A stretch of DNA of 32,957 nt. Source: an uncultured Eubacterium sp. GTDB taxonomy: Bacteria > Bacillota > Clostridia > Lachnospirales > Lachnospiraceae. The DNA lies in assembly GCA_945946665.1 (NCBI GenBank), contig CAMEWO010000024.1:1-32957 (forward strand), read 5' to 3'. This document shows positions 15,734 to 24,098 of this stretch, piece after piece (position 1 is the first letter of the stretch; every line of letters begins with the position of its first letter). The position numbers and the translations under genes are program-made. The notes beneath the pieces are model-generated. The model searched no databases, was not told the DNA's origin, and saw nothing but the letters and a program-made list of their open reading frames with translations.

Positions 15734-16252
15734 ATGGCTAAAGCTGCTGGAGAGAAGACTAAACGCAACAAGAAGACACGTATGCGTATTGGTGAATCTA
15801 TCATCTCATTAATGCATGAAATACCATATGACGAAATCAGGGTTTCTGAAGTGGCAAAGCAGGCGAATGTGTCACGAATGACATTTTACCAGTATTATTC
15901 CACTAAGGAAGAGGCATTGAAGGACTACCTTAATGAGATTGTGGAAGAATATCTTGAGAATGAGGGTGGCAAGGATAATACAGATATTCTAAGCTACAGA
16001 CAGATAATGTCCACCTTGAAATTCTTCGACAGATATTCAGATTTCTTCTTAAGTCTGGTGAAGGCAGAGAGACATTCATTCGTTATGGATGCATTTAATG
16101 ATTATGTTGCAGGTTATCTGTTAAGGTCCAGGAAAAGGTCAGAATATGAAGTATACTATTACGCAGGTGCACTTTTTAATGTATTTATGCAGTGGGAACT
16201 TCATGGTAAGAAAGAACCTGTAGAACAAATTGCAAAATTATTTGCAAAGTGA
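15734..16252 (+). CDS. TetR/AcrR family transcriptional regulator
   Basis: A 172-residue regulator with a basic start (KTKRNKKTRMRIG), and a TetR helix-turn-helix at about 37-62 (VSEVAKQANVSRMTFYQYYSTKEEAL). The remaining chain is the ligand-binding helical domain, rather short for the family. The ATG at 15734 is preferred to the TTG at 15719, with GAGAGGTG upstream. Located 350 bp downstream of the ABC exporter, it is a candidate regulator of the exporter or of its own small operon (inference). The gene ends at the promoter and terminator region before sdaAB. Confidence 0.85.
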   Translation: MAKAAGEKTKRNKKTRMRIGESIISLMHEIPYDEIRVSEVAKQANVSRMTFYQYYSTKEEALKDYLNEIVEEYLENEGGKDNTDILSYRQIMSTLKFFDRYSDFFLSLVKAERHSFVMDAFNDYVAGYLLRSRKRSEYEVYYYAGALFNVFMQWELHGKKEPVEQIAKLFAK

Positions 16253-16258
16253 TATTAT
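16230..16258 (+). promoter_or_regulatory. Candidate sdaAB promoter inside the tetR 3' end
   Basis: TTGCAA (16230-16235), 17 bp, TATTAT (16253-16258). The predicted start near 16265 lies directly before the terminator at 16271. Without it, only about 33 bp remain between terminator and sdaAB for another promoter. Confidence 0.45.
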
Positions 16259-16270
16259 ATAACAAAAGCA

Positions 16271-16306
16271 AAGGCGCTTACTTCCGCACGGAGTAAGTGC
16301 CTTTTT
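16271..16306 (+). terminator. Terminator or attenuator between tetR and sdaAB
   Basis: AGGCGCTTACTTCC pairs with GGAGTAAGTGCCT around GCAC, with one bulge and one G-U pair, followed by five T (16302-16306). It ends the tetR transcript. If the promoter at 16230 is used, it is also the first structure of the sda mRNA. A second small stem (CTCGG-TTTA-CCGGG) follows at once. Confidence 0.8.
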
Positions 16307-16339
16307 CTCGGTTTACCGGGTTAATATAAGGAGGACATA

Positions 16340-17002
16340 ATGAGTATATTTGACGTGATTGGACCAGTGATGGTAGGACCTTCAAGTTCTCACACAGCGG
16401 GAGCAGTAAGAATTGGTTATATATCAAGAAAGCTTCTTGGGGAGAACATAGTTAAGGCAGACATCAGGCTTTATGGTTCATTTCTTGCAACAGGAAAGGG
16501 ACATGGAACAAGAAAAGCTGTAGTGGCAGGACTTCTTGGGATGAAACCGGATGATATGAGAATTCCTGACAGCCTGGATATTGCAGCTTCACAGGGAATG
16601 GAAGTGACCTTCGGAGAAGCACAGCTTAAGGATGCCCATCCTAACACAGTCCAGATGTTTTTAACTGGTGCATCAGGAAGAAGCCTTGAAGTAGTTGGTG
16701 AATCTCTGGGAGGTTCACGAATCAACATAGCCCAGATAGATGGTATTAATACTAACTTTTCAGGGGATTATCCCACTCTGGTTGTCCATAACCTGGATCA
16801 GCCCGGTCATGTATCTGAAGTTACAGCAATGCTTGCCCACAAGGGTGTGAATATTGCATATATGCAGCTGTACCGCTCTAACAGAGGTGGAGAGGCTGTT
16901 ATGGTTGTGGAATGCGACCAGGAAGTACCACAGGAAGGAATTAAATGGCTGGAGAAGGCGGAAGGTGTAGTGAAGGTTACTTATCTTTCCCTGCTTGACT
17001 AA
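16340..17002 (+). CDS. sdaAB: L-serine dehydratase, beta subunit
   Basis: A 220-residue beta subunit of the iron-sulfur L-serine ammonia-lyase, which turns serine into pyruvate and ammonia. It begins with the diagnostic VIGPVMVGPSSSHTAGAVRIG region (split over residues 6-26). An ACT domain occupies about 146-215 (NLDQPGHVSEVTAML), a likely site for serine binding. AAGGAGGA precedes the ATG. The alpha-subunit gene follows after 18 bp with its own GGAGG. Together with sstT and thrH it suggests active serine use. Confidence 0.95.
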   Translation: MSIFDVIGPVMVGPSSSHTAGAVRIGYISRKLLGENIVKADIRLYGSFLATGKGHGTRKAVVAGLLGMKPDDMRIPDSLDIAASQGMEVTFGEAQLKDAHPNTVQMFLTGASGRSLEVVGESLGGSRINIAQIDGINTNFSGDYPTLVVHNLDQPGHVSEVTAMLAHKGVNIAYMQLYRSNRGGEAVMVVECDQEVPQEGIKWLEKAEGVVKVTYLSLLD

Positions 17003-17020
17003 TGTAATAATGGAGGAAAT

Positions 17021-17890
17021 ATGATAGTTTATCATTCTATTAAGGATATTATAGAAATCTGCAACAGTGAGAACATGGAGTTCTGGGAAGTTATATTAAA
17101 GGCAGATTCATTTGAAAGAAATGTGCCAGAGGAAGAGTCCTTCAGGACAATGGCAGGGATGTTCGATGCCATGAAAAATGCTGACAGAGGTTATGATGGG
17201 AATTTGCGTTCAGCAAGTGGCATGGCTGGTGGAGATGGTGCTAAGATGCAGGAATACAACCAGTCAGGTAAGAACATATGTGGAGATTTCATGGCACTTG
17301 TTATGGAAAAGGCATTGAAAACAAGCGAATCTAATGCCTGTATGAAAAGAATAGTGGCTGCCCCTACGGCTGGCTCCTGCGGAGTTATTCCGGCTGTATT
17401 CCTGTCATATCAGGAAAAATATAATGTGCCCGATGACACAATGATTAAAGCGATGTTCGTGGCAGCAGGAATAGGGGCTGTTATTACAGAAAATGCATAT
17501 ATTGCCGGTGCATCAGGTGGCTGTCAGGCAGAGATAGGTTCATCAAGTGCTATGGCATCGGCAGGTCTGGTTTATCTTCAGGGCGGTGACGCAGAGCACA
17601 TTGCCAATGCAGCAGCTCTTGCATTGAAGAATATGCTGGGACTTACCTGCGACCCGGTATGTGGACTTGTAGAGGTTCCTTGTATTAAAAGAAATGTAAT
17701 CGGTGCAGTAAATGCAATTTCATATGCGCAATTATCTATGGCGGGAATTATGAGTGCAATTAAGCCAGATGAGGTTATAGACAGCATGAGACGTATAGGC
17801 GATGTGCTGCCGGCTTGTTTAAAAGAGACAAGCCAGGGAGGACTGGCTGTAACCGAAAGTGCCATGGCAGTAGCAAAGAGGCTGAAGTAA
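17021..17890 (+). CDS. sdaAA: L-serine dehydratase, iron-sulfur alpha subunit
   Basis: The 289-residue catalytic subunit. C168 (GGCQAE), C210 and C221 keep the 42- and 11-residue spacing known for the 4Fe-4S ligands of L-serine dehydratases; C214 is an additional cysteine in LTCDPVCGLVEVPC. PTAGSCGVIPAV (115-126) is another family motif. The cluster has an open iron that binds the serine hydroxyl, so the enzyme is oxygen-sensitive, in line with an anaerobe. It is cotranscribed with sdaAB. Confidence 0.95.
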   Translation: MIVYHSIKDIIEICNSENMEFWEVILKADSFERNVPEEESFRTMAGMFDAMKNADRGYDGNLRSASGMAGGDGAKMQEYNQSGKNICGDFMALVMEKALKTSESNACMKRIVAAPTAGSCGVIPAVFLSYQEKYNVPDDTMIKAMFVAAGIGAVITENAYIAGASGGCQAEIGSSSAMASAGLVYLQGGDAEHIANAAALALKNMLGLTCDPVCGLVEVPCIKRNVIGAVNAISYAQLSMAGIMSAIKPDEVIDSMRRIGDVLPACLKETSQGGLAVTESAMAVAKRLK

Positions 17891-17898
17891 TCTGTTTC

Positions 17899-17927
17899 TT
17901 GTAAAAATTCCCGAAAAATTGTATTAT
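17899..17927 (+). promoter_or_regulatory. Promoter for the DUF4317-pepT pair
   Basis: TTGTAA (17899-17904), 17 bp, TATTAT (17922-17927). The start would lie near 17934, 27 nt before the GTG start codon. It begins nine bases after the sdaAA stop. Confidence 0.55.
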
Positions 17928-17960
17928 ATTATAAGCAATTTACTTCTGGAGGATACAACA

Positions 17961-19103
17961 GTGAACAGGAAAGATATTAACGAAATTAAATCCCAATATA
18001 CATTACAGGATTGTGGAATACTTAAGCTATGTGGCTGCTATGTTGATGGGGAGAAGAATAAGGTTACTAAGATTGCCTCCACATTTTTGAATCTGCCAGA
18101 AGGAGAGCAACATAAATATTTTGATATATTTAAGAAGACACTTTCAGGAACACCAGGGAAAAATCTTCTGGATATGAGGTTCAATACAGATGCGTACAGG
18201 CAGGATGGCGCAAGAACAAGACTGTTTGCTTTAAGAGACAGTGAGCTTAAGGATGAGGGAATTCTGGATGAATTCTATGACAGAGTTATTACTTCATATG
18301 ATTATCCAGGTAATTATCTTATTTTGCTTATTAACCAGGTATATGATGTGCCTGGTAAGACAACAGATGGCATTGAGATGGAAGATGCATCTAATGAGGT
18401 TTACAGCTATATTCTGTGCAGCATATGCCATGTGTCCCTGTCAAAACCGGGGCTTGGATATAATGAGGAGATTAATGAATTTCACGATTTACGACAGTTC
18501 CATATAGTAGATTCTCCGGATACAGGTTTCCTTTTTCCTGCATTTAATGACAGAAGCCAGGATGATGATGGTGTATTATACTATACAAAAGATGCAGATA
18601 ATTTCCAGAACAGCTTTTTATCATATGTTCTGGACTGTAATGTACCTATGCCTGCGGCAGACCAGAAGGAGACGTTCCAGAATCTGGTCACAGAGACTCT
18701 TGGTGATACATGTGATTATGAGACAGTTAAGAATATACATGACAATCTTAATGAGATGATTGAGGAAGGCAAAGGCGCTCCTGAACCGGTAACACTGGAT
18801 AAGGTAAGTGCAAGAGAACTTCTTGAAAAGAGTGGCGTCAGGGAAGAGAAGCTGGCTGATTTTGAGGAACATTTTGAGAGGGCAGCAGGGGATGAAGGTA
18901 AGCTTCTTGCCTCTAATCTGGCTGCAACGAGAAAATTCGAGGTGAAAACACCGGATGTGGTGGTTAAGGTTAATCCAGATAAGACAGACCTCATTAAGAC
19001 CATGATTATAGGTGATAAACAGTGCATTGTCATAGAGATAGATGAGCATCTTGAGGTCAATGGAATATCCGTAAATCCCGAAACGGGGGAGGTAATAGAA
19101 TGA
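17961..19103 (+). CDS. DUF4317 family protein
   Basis: A 380-residue protein of the DUF4317 family (PF14199), recognised from the N-terminal pattern NRKDINEIKSQYT, CGILKLCGCYVDGEKN and FDIFKKTLSGTPGKNLLDM. The function is unknown; no signal peptide or membrane segment is seen. Start is GTG at 17961, seven bases after GGAGGA and matching the usual family N-terminus; an ATG at 17919 falls inside the promoter. The stop TGA overlaps the pepT start in ATGA, indicating translational coupling. The C-terminal region after about 270 is acidic and may form a separate module. Confidence 0.88.
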   Translation: MNRKDINEIKSQYTLQDCGILKLCGCYVDGEKNKVTKIASTFLNLPEGEQHKYFDIFKKTLSGTPGKNLLDMRFNTDAYRQDGARTRLFALRDSELKDEGILDEFYDRVITSYDYPGNYLILLINQVYDVPGKTTDGIEMEDASNEVYSYILCSICHVSLSKPGLGYNEEINEFHDLRQFHIVDSPDTGFLFPAFNDRSQDDDGVLYYTKDADNFQNSFLSYVLDCNVPMPAADQKETFQNLVTETLGDTCDYETVKNIHDNLNEMIEEGKGAPEPVTLDKVSARELLEKSGVREEKLADFEEHFERAAGDEGKLLASNLAATRKFEVKTPDVVVKVNPDKTDLIKTMIIGDKQCIVIEIDEHLEVNGISVNPETGEVIE

Positions 19104-20374
19104 CATCAGTAGTTGACAGATTCTTAAGATATGTAAAATATGATACCCAGTCAGATGAAAATGCATCCCTGGAAGGAAAATTTCCAAGTACAGATAAACA
19201 GCATGAGCTTGCAAAGCTTCTGGCACAGGAACTTGAAGAGATGGGTGCAGACAGTGTGTATTACGACAGCCGGTATGGTTATGTGTATGCAAAGATATTG
19301 AATAATTCGGACATGGGAAGAATTCCTACACTGGCATACATTGCTCATATGGATACATCTCCTGAAGTTAGTGGAAGGAATGTTAACCCCCAGATAATAA
19401 GAAATTACCAGGGTAAAGATATAGTGCTGGGGGAGGATTCTCTCAATGCCCAGTTAAAGTTAAGAGAAGCAGGTAATGAAGGAAGGCAGTATGTATTATC
19501 TCCAAGAGAATTCCCGGAACTTATGCAGTATAAGGGAAAGGATTTGATTACCACAGACGGAACCACTCTTCTGGGAGCAGATGATAAGGCTGGAGTGGCT
19601 GAGATAATGGCTATGGCAGAATATCTCCTGACCCATCCTGAAGTGAAGCATGGAGATGTGGCAATCTGTTTTACTCCAGATGAGGAGGTTGGAGCAGGAG
19701 TAGACCATATTGATTTGAACAGACTAGGGGCAGATTATGCTTATACAGTTGATGGTGGTGGTATAGGTGAACTGGAATATGAGAATTTCAATGCAGCTTC
19801 AGCGACAGTGACAATTACAGGAAGAAATGTTCATCCCGGAGATGCAAAGGGAAAGATGATTAATGCTGCCATTGTGGCAAGGGAATACGACAGAAGGCTT
19901 ACAGACAGGGACAGACCTGAATATACAGAAGGATATGAAGGCTTTTACCATCTTACTGAGATTAATGGCTGTGTTGAGTCAGCCACATTAAAATATATCC
20001 TGAGAGACCATAACAGGCAGTTCTTTGAATCCAAGAAGAGAACGATGATGCAGCTGGCTGATATTATGAACCGAGAAACAGGTAAAGAGATTATACATGT
20101 GGAGATTAAGGACCAGTACTATAATATGAAAGATAAGCTGGGAGATGCCATGTTTCTGGTAGATAATGCCAAGCTTGCCATGGAGGATATTGGAATAATT
20201 CCTAAGATACGGCCAATTCGCGGCGGTACAGATGGCGCAAAACTATCATATATGGGGCTGCCTTGTCCTAATCTGTGTGCCGGAGGACATAATTTTCATG
20301 GAAGATATGAATATATATGTATTCAGTCAATGGAAAAGATTGTGGAGCTTCTGGTGAAGTTAATAAGTATATAG
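19100..20374 (+). CDS. pepT: Peptidase T (tripeptide aminopeptidase)
   Basis: A 424-residue M20 metallopeptidase that removes the N-terminal residue of tripeptides in the cytoplasm. Two-zinc ligands and catalytic residues are visible: H83 and D85 (AHMDTSP), D161 or D162 (GADDKAG), E195/E196 (TPDEEVG), D218 (VDGG), and a C-terminal His in GGHNFHGRYE. Length is slightly above the ~408 of E. coli PepT. It starts within the ATGA overlap with the DUF4317 gene. It is last in its operon and ends before the convergent cstA unit. Confidence 0.94.
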   Translation: MTSVVDRFLRYVKYDTQSDENASLEGKFPSTDKQHELAKLLAQELEEMGADSVYYDSRYGYVYAKILNNSDMGRIPTLAYIAHMDTSPEVSGRNVNPQIIRNYQGKDIVLGEDSLNAQLKLREAGNEGRQYVLSPREFPELMQYKGKDLITTDGTTLLGADDKAGVAEIMAMAEYLLTHPEVKHGDVAICFTPDEEVGAGVDHIDLNRLGADYAYTVDGGGIGELEYENFNAASATVTITGRNVHPGDAKGKMINAAIVAREYDRRLTDRDRPEYTEGYEGFYHLTEINGCVESATLKYILRDHNRQFFESKKRTMMQLADIMNRETGKEIIHVEIKDQYYNMKDKLGDAMFLVDNAKLAMEDIGIIPKIRPIRGGTDGAKLSYMGLPCPNLCAGGHNFHGRYEYICIQSMEKIVELLVKLISI

Positions 20375-20381
20375 ATAATAC

Positions 20382-20410
20382 TTGTGCAGGCACGTTCTTC
20401 GCTTGCAGGG
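20382..20410 (-). repeat. Dispersed repeat fragment
   Basis: The reverse complement of this 29-bp stretch matches 25 of 29 bases of 11753-11781 in the ABC exporter leader, sharing the core AGCGAAGAA and TGCACAA. Both lie in intergenic DNA. Confidence 0.65.
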
Positions 20411-20415
20411 TTGCT

Positions 20416-20452
20416 AAAAAAATCCGCTGGAGGGATTAACCTTCCAGCGGAT
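20416..20452 (-). terminator. cstA terminator between convergent genes
   Basis: ATCCGCTGGA (20422-20431) and TCCAGCGGAT (20443-20452) form a 10-bp stem. Six to seven A on the left (20416-20422) give a T-run on the minus strand, so it stops cstA transcription. It may also help to end pepT transcription. Confidence 0.85.
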
Positions 20453-20507
20453 AATATTATTATAAAATAGTACTCTTGTGAGCAGCTGTCTTAAAACTTT
20501 TCATTAA

Positions 20508-22211
20508 TTAAGCAGCAGCCTGAGTCTTCTTACCGAATAATACTTTGCAGCCCTCAACAAGAAGAGAGAATGCAAGGCAGAAGATTGGGACGATGAATAC
20601 GCAGAGGAGCCCCTCAACGTTCCAAGCGCCTGTTCCGTTAATTAATGCCTTAGCATATGTTACAAAGCTGATTACTAACTGGCTCATTGAAGCAGCAGCC
20701 ATGAAGAACATTGGTATATAGAACATGTTGTGCTTCTTGCCAACTGACTTGAGGTATACAGCAGCAGCCATAAGAGCTGGAACTGATACAAGCTGGTTGC
20801 AGGCACCGAACAGCTTCCAGAGTGTAGCATAACCACCAACACAGAGGATAGCTGCAAGACCAATGTTAACAAGTGTTGCTACATATGTATTAGAGAGAGC
20901 CTTTCTTACTGGATGAGCATCCTCCTCACCCTCCTTAGCTGCAAAGAGTTCCTGGAATGTGAATCTTCCAAGACGGCAGCAAGTATCAAGTGATGTTAAG
21001 CAGAATGCAGATACAGCAAGTGAAATAACTGTGAATGCAACCTTACCAGCTGACTCTGAGAATCCCATGTTAAGGAAGAATCCCTCGATTGCTGAAGCAA
21101 ATACGATTGAAGGTGTTCCAAGCTTCTCACCTGTTGCAACACTAGTAACACCATTAGCTGATACAGAAGCTACACAGATAAGTGAAATAACAGCAAGTAA
21201 ACACTCAATTAACATAGCACCAAAACCAACCATCTTGGCACTCTTTTCATTGTCAAGCTGTTTAGCAGTTGTACCAGAAGAAATAAGGCTGTGGAAACCA
21301 GATACAGCACCACATGCTACAGTGATGAACAATGTAGGGAAGAGGAAGCTGTTACCAACCTTGAATCCAGCAAATGGTGTTAAGTTAACTGCTGGGTTAG
21401 AGAAGATAATACCGATAGCAGCTGCACCAATCATTAAATAGAGAAGGAAGCTGTTAAGGTAATCTCTTGGCTGTAAAAGAATCCATACAGGAGTTACAGA
21501 AGCAATTGCACAGTATATGAATACGATTGCTCTCCAGAATGCAACTGTACTGAAGCTACCCTGGATAGGGAACTTAAGACCAAGAGCGATAGCTACAAAT
21601 AATACAACAACACCAGCGATTGTAGAAACTACAAGTGGTGCATGCTTACGATATACGAAAAATCCGAATGCAATGGCAAGTGGGATGAACAGGATAGATG
21701 CTGTTGCAACTGAACCATTAGCAGCTGGGTTAGAAGCACCAACTGAAAAGAATGTCTTAGCAACGATATCTGCGAAAGCAGCATCTACAAGTAACATAAC
21801 TAACCATGTGAAGATTGAGAACATGTACTTACATCTCTGGTTTAATACATTTCCCATAACCTCTCCGATTGACTTACCCTTATTACGGATAGAAACGAAC
21901 AATGCTGAGAAATCCTGTACGGCACCGATGAAGATACCACCGAGTAATACCCATAAAAGAACTGGAACCCAGCCGAATACTGCAGCCTGGATAGGGCCGT
22001 TAATAGGACCTGCACCAGCAATAGATGCAAAATGATGACCTAAAAGCACAGGTGCTTTAGCAGGTACATAGTCAACTCCGTCCTCAAGTTCATGAGCTGG
22101 AGTTTTTCTTGATGGATCGATGCCCCATTTCTTAGCAAGCCATCCACCATAGAAGATGTAGCCTAATACAAGCGCTACGATTGAAATTAAAAGAATTACA
22201 ATACCACTCAT
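20508..22211 (-). CDS. cstA: Carbon starvation protein A family transporter
   Basis: A 567-residue polytopic protein of the CstA/BtsT family, taking up pyruvate and/or peptides. The N-terminal region YGGWLAKKWGID, the DGVDYVPAK loop and LGHHFASIAGAGPINGP (about 57-73) are diagnostic. Shorter than the ~700-residue E. coli CstA but normal for Firmicutes. AAGGAGGAG precedes the ATG. A 180-aa gene lies 49 bp upstream on the same strand and probably shares the promoter at 22849-22877. With pepT facing it, the locus may serve peptide use (inference). Confidence 0.93.
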   Translation of the reverse strand: MSGIVILLISIVALVLGYIFYGGWLAKKWGIDPSRKTPAHELEDGVDYVPAKAPVLLGHHFASIAGAGPINGPIQAAVFGWVPVLLWVLLGGIFIGAVQDFSALFVSIRNKGKSIGEVMGNVLNQRCKYMFSIFTWLVMLLVDAAFADIVAKTFFSVGASNPAANGSVATASILFIPLAIAFGFFVYRKHAPLVVSTIAGVVVLFVAIALGLKFPIQGSFSTVAFWRAIVFIYCAIASVTPVWILLQPRDYLNSFLLYLMIGAAAIGIIFSNPAVNLTPFAGFKVGNSFLFPTLFITVACGAVSGFHSLISSGTTAKQLDNEKSAKMVGFGAMLIECLLAVISLICVASVSANGVTSVATGEKLGTPSIVFASAIEGFFLNMGFSESAGKVAFTVISLAVSAFCLTSLDTCCRLGRFTFQELFAAKEGEEDAHPVRKALSNTYVATLVNIGLAAILCVGGYATLWKLFGACNQLVSVPALMAAAVYLKSVGKKHNMFYIPMFFMAAASMSQLVISFVTYAKALINGTGAWNVEGLLCVFIVPIFCLAFSLLVEGCKVLFGKKTQAAA

Positions 22212-22260
22212 TATAGAGCTCCTCCTTAGAAAATTAGGTGAAATAAATATGCGAAAAATC

Positions 22261-22803
22261 TTATTCTTTACCAGCTTTCAAGTCTTTAAATACATTCTTA
22301 CACAGTTTGAGCTTTGTTTTTCCTGCAGCATTGGTATATACCTTGGAATTCAGGGTATCTACCAATATTACATGAGCCTCGCTGTAACCTCGTGTATACA
22401 TCTTATAGTACTTAGTGAATCTGTATCCCTTAACCTTTCGGATAACATCCTTAGTTAGTGGACAACCACACACCATAATAAGTGTGAGGTATGAATACAT
22501 ATGATCTTTTTCTGGATCTGATCCATCATTTCTTACATAGTGGGGTTCCAGATAATCTGTCAAAACAGTAGTAAGCTGGTCAAAGTCCTCAACTGTGAAG
22601 GATTCCTCGTAAGTATTGATAATGCAGTATTCATGACTGTCACAGGCCCATAATTGTGCCTTCTTGACTAATACATACTTATCAACATGGGCATGAAAAC
22701 ATGCCAATGCATCGTAAGTATGTCCATTCCAGGTAAAAGGTCTGGTGAAATCGAAAGTGCTTTCAAAATATTTAATTAATCTATTAAAATATTTTGATAC
22801 CAT
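22261..22803 (-). CDS. Uncharacterised 180-aa protein upstream of cstA
   Basis: A soluble-looking protein without signal peptide. The pattern FDFTRPFTWNGHTYDALACFHAHVD (read in parts) and KYVLVKKAQLW resembles a small family I believe is labelled DUF8052, but I hold this loosely. The C-terminus is basic (KLKLCKNVFKDLKAGKE). AAGG lies before the ATG, and a strong promoter sits about 40 bp upstream. It leads into cstA, so a regulatory or accessory role for that transporter is possible. No catalytic motif was recognised. Confidence 0.7.
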   Translation of the reverse strand: MVSKYFNRLIKYFESTFDFTRPFTWNGHTYDALACFHAHVDKYVLVKKAQLWACDSHEYCIINTYEESFTVEDFDQLTTVLTDYLEPHYVRNDGSDPEKDHMYSYLTLIMVCGCPLTKDVIRKVKGYRFTKYYKMYTRGYSEAHVILVDTLNSKVYTNAAGKTKLKLCKNVFKDLKAGKE

Positions 22804-22848
22804 AATAATCCTTTCAACTGTATATAATAATCATTTAACGCATGATTG

Positions 22849-22877
22849 ATTTTAAGCCTTGACAAGCCTACTGTCAA
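22849..22877 (-). promoter_or_regulatory. Promoter of the 180-aa gene and cstA
   Basis: On the minus strand: TTGACA (22877 to 22872), 17 bp, TAAAAT (22854 to 22849), nearly consensus. The -35 is one arm of the palindrome TTGACA-N7-TGTCAA at 22859-22877, the other arm giving a plus-strand TTGACA. A symmetric operator or back-to-back -35 boxes are possible. Confidence 0.7.
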
Positions 22878-23011
22878 TATTTTATTTAATAAATATTTAA
22901 ATATATTTAATAATTAAAACCATTATTTTATGATTTTCTTATTTTTTATGTTTTCTATATCTTAACTTGGTGCTAAAATAATAGGTCGGAATAAATAATA
23001 TATATTGCCAA

Positions 23012-23041
23012 TTGGGATATGCAGATTGTTAATATTATAAC
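23012..23041 (+). promoter_or_regulatory. Candidate promoter of the ATP synthase operon
   Basis: TTGGGA (23012-23017), 18 bp, TATAAC (23036-23041). It would start transcription near 23048. The plus-strand TTGACA at 22859 has no good -10 at normal distance and is a weaker alternative. The AT-rich gap 22804-23096 contains no gene; atpI is not found. Confidence 0.4.
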
Positions 23042-23096
23042 TTGAATATGAAAAACATATTTGCTACAATCTGCATTGGAGAAAGGAGATGGTCTT

Positions 23097-23783
23097 TTGG
23101 GGTCTATTGCTGAAAGATTAATGGACGAGCTGGAATGTAAGACCGTGTTTACTATTCCGGTATTTGGCGGAATAGCTGTTACTGAATCCGTTGTAGTTAC
23201 ATGGATAATCATGGCAGTATTGATACTGGTTTCATTCTTTCTTACCAGAAATCTTAAGATTAACAACATTAGCAAAAGACAGGCCGTGGCAGAGCTTATA
23301 GTAACCAAGCTGACAGGAATAGTTGAGAATATGATTGGACCGAAGGGAAAGGTATTCGTTCCTTATCTTACTACAGTTTTGTGTTACATAGGATTGTCCA
23401 ATATTATCGGGTTATTTGGTTTTAAGTCACCGACTAAGGATCTGACAGTAACCGTTGCCCTGGCAGTTATGAGTATCGTACTGGTGGAGGGTGCCGGAAT
23501 ATGTTTCCAGGGATTTAAGAAATGGCTGCACAGATTCACAGAACCAATGGTTATTGTAACACCAATTAATATTCTGGAAGTATTTACAAGGCCTTTGTCA
23601 CTCTGCATGCGACTATTTGGTAACGTATTAGGCGCATTTGTAATCATGGAACTTATTAAGATGGTAGTTCCAGTAATACTTCCATCTGTATTCAGTCTGT
23701 ACTTTGATTTATTTGACGGACTGTTGCAGGCGTATGTATTTGTATTTTTAACTTCCTTATATATACAGGAAGCAATAGAGTAA
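23097..23783 (+). CDS. atpB: ATP synthase F0 subunit a
   Basis: The 229-residue stator channel subunit of the F-type ATP synthase, in the cytoplasmic membrane. The C-terminal helices carry the conserved Arg in RPLSLCMRLFGNVLGAFV, and the chain ends in AYVFVFLTSLYIQEA. Start is uncertain: TTG at 23097 has AAGGAG eight bases upstream; ATG at 23121 gives a typical MDELECKTVFTIP N-terminus but only a weak ribosome site. An out-of-frame ATG at 23089 opens a 10-codon frame whose TAA overlaps that ATG (TAATG). First gene of the operon. Confidence 0.92.
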   Translation: MGSIAERLMDELECKTVFTIPVFGGIAVTESVVVTWIIMAVLILVSFFLTRNLKINNISKRQAVAELIVTKLTGIVENMIGPKGKVFVPYLTTVLCYIGLSNIIGLFGFKSPTKDLTVTVALAVMSIVLVEGAGICFQGFKKWLHRFTEPMVIVTPINILEVFTRPLSLCMRLFGNVLGAFVIMELIKMVVPVILPSVFSLYFDLFDGLLQAYVFVFLTSLYIQEAIE

Positions 23784-23816
23784 TTTCACAGATTAATTAA
23801 ACGGAGGATTATTAAA

Positions 23817-24041
23817 ATGGGTACACTTATAGCAATCGGAGCAGGAATTGCAGTATTTGGAGCAGTAGGAGCAGGTATAGGTATTGGTATAGCAACAGGT
23901 AAGGCATCTGAGGCAGTAGCAAGACAGCCAGAGGCAGATGGCAAAATCCGTAACATCCTTATTCTCGGATGCGCCCTTGCAGAGGCAACAGCTATCTATT
24001 GTTTCGTAATAGCACTTATGATAATTGTTATGCTTAAGTAA
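23817..24041 (+). CDS. atpE: ATP synthase F0 subunit c
   Basis: A 74-residue double-helix hairpin of the rotor ring. The polar loop ARQPEADGK and the ion-binding E56 in LAEATAIY are present. In sodium-type c subunits (I. tartaricus) a Gln stands in GxGQG and Ser follows the Glu; here the positions are Ile (GIGIGIA) and Ala (EAT). Thr and Tyr of the same site remain. Loss of two ligands favours proton coupling (inference from known structures). ACGGAGGAT precedes the ATG. Confidence 0.95.
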   Translation: MGTLIAIGAGIAVFGAVGAGIGIGIATGKASEAVARQPEADGKIRNILILGCALAEATAIYCFVIALMIIVMLK

Positions 24042-24098
24042 TACTGACAGCTAATTACATCTTAGTAAGGACACATTAAGGGAAAGGAAGGTTGCGGT

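Noticed and set aside
18621-19292. 223-codon antisense frame over DUF4317/pepT
   Set aside because: His/Leu/Cys-rich composition typical of an antisense frame, no ribosome site, and it crosses two coupled plus-strand genes.
20959-22035. Two plus-strand frames (160 and 172 codons) over cstA
   Set aside because: Shadows of the minus-strand CstA gene, which has full-length family similarity, ribosome site and terminator.
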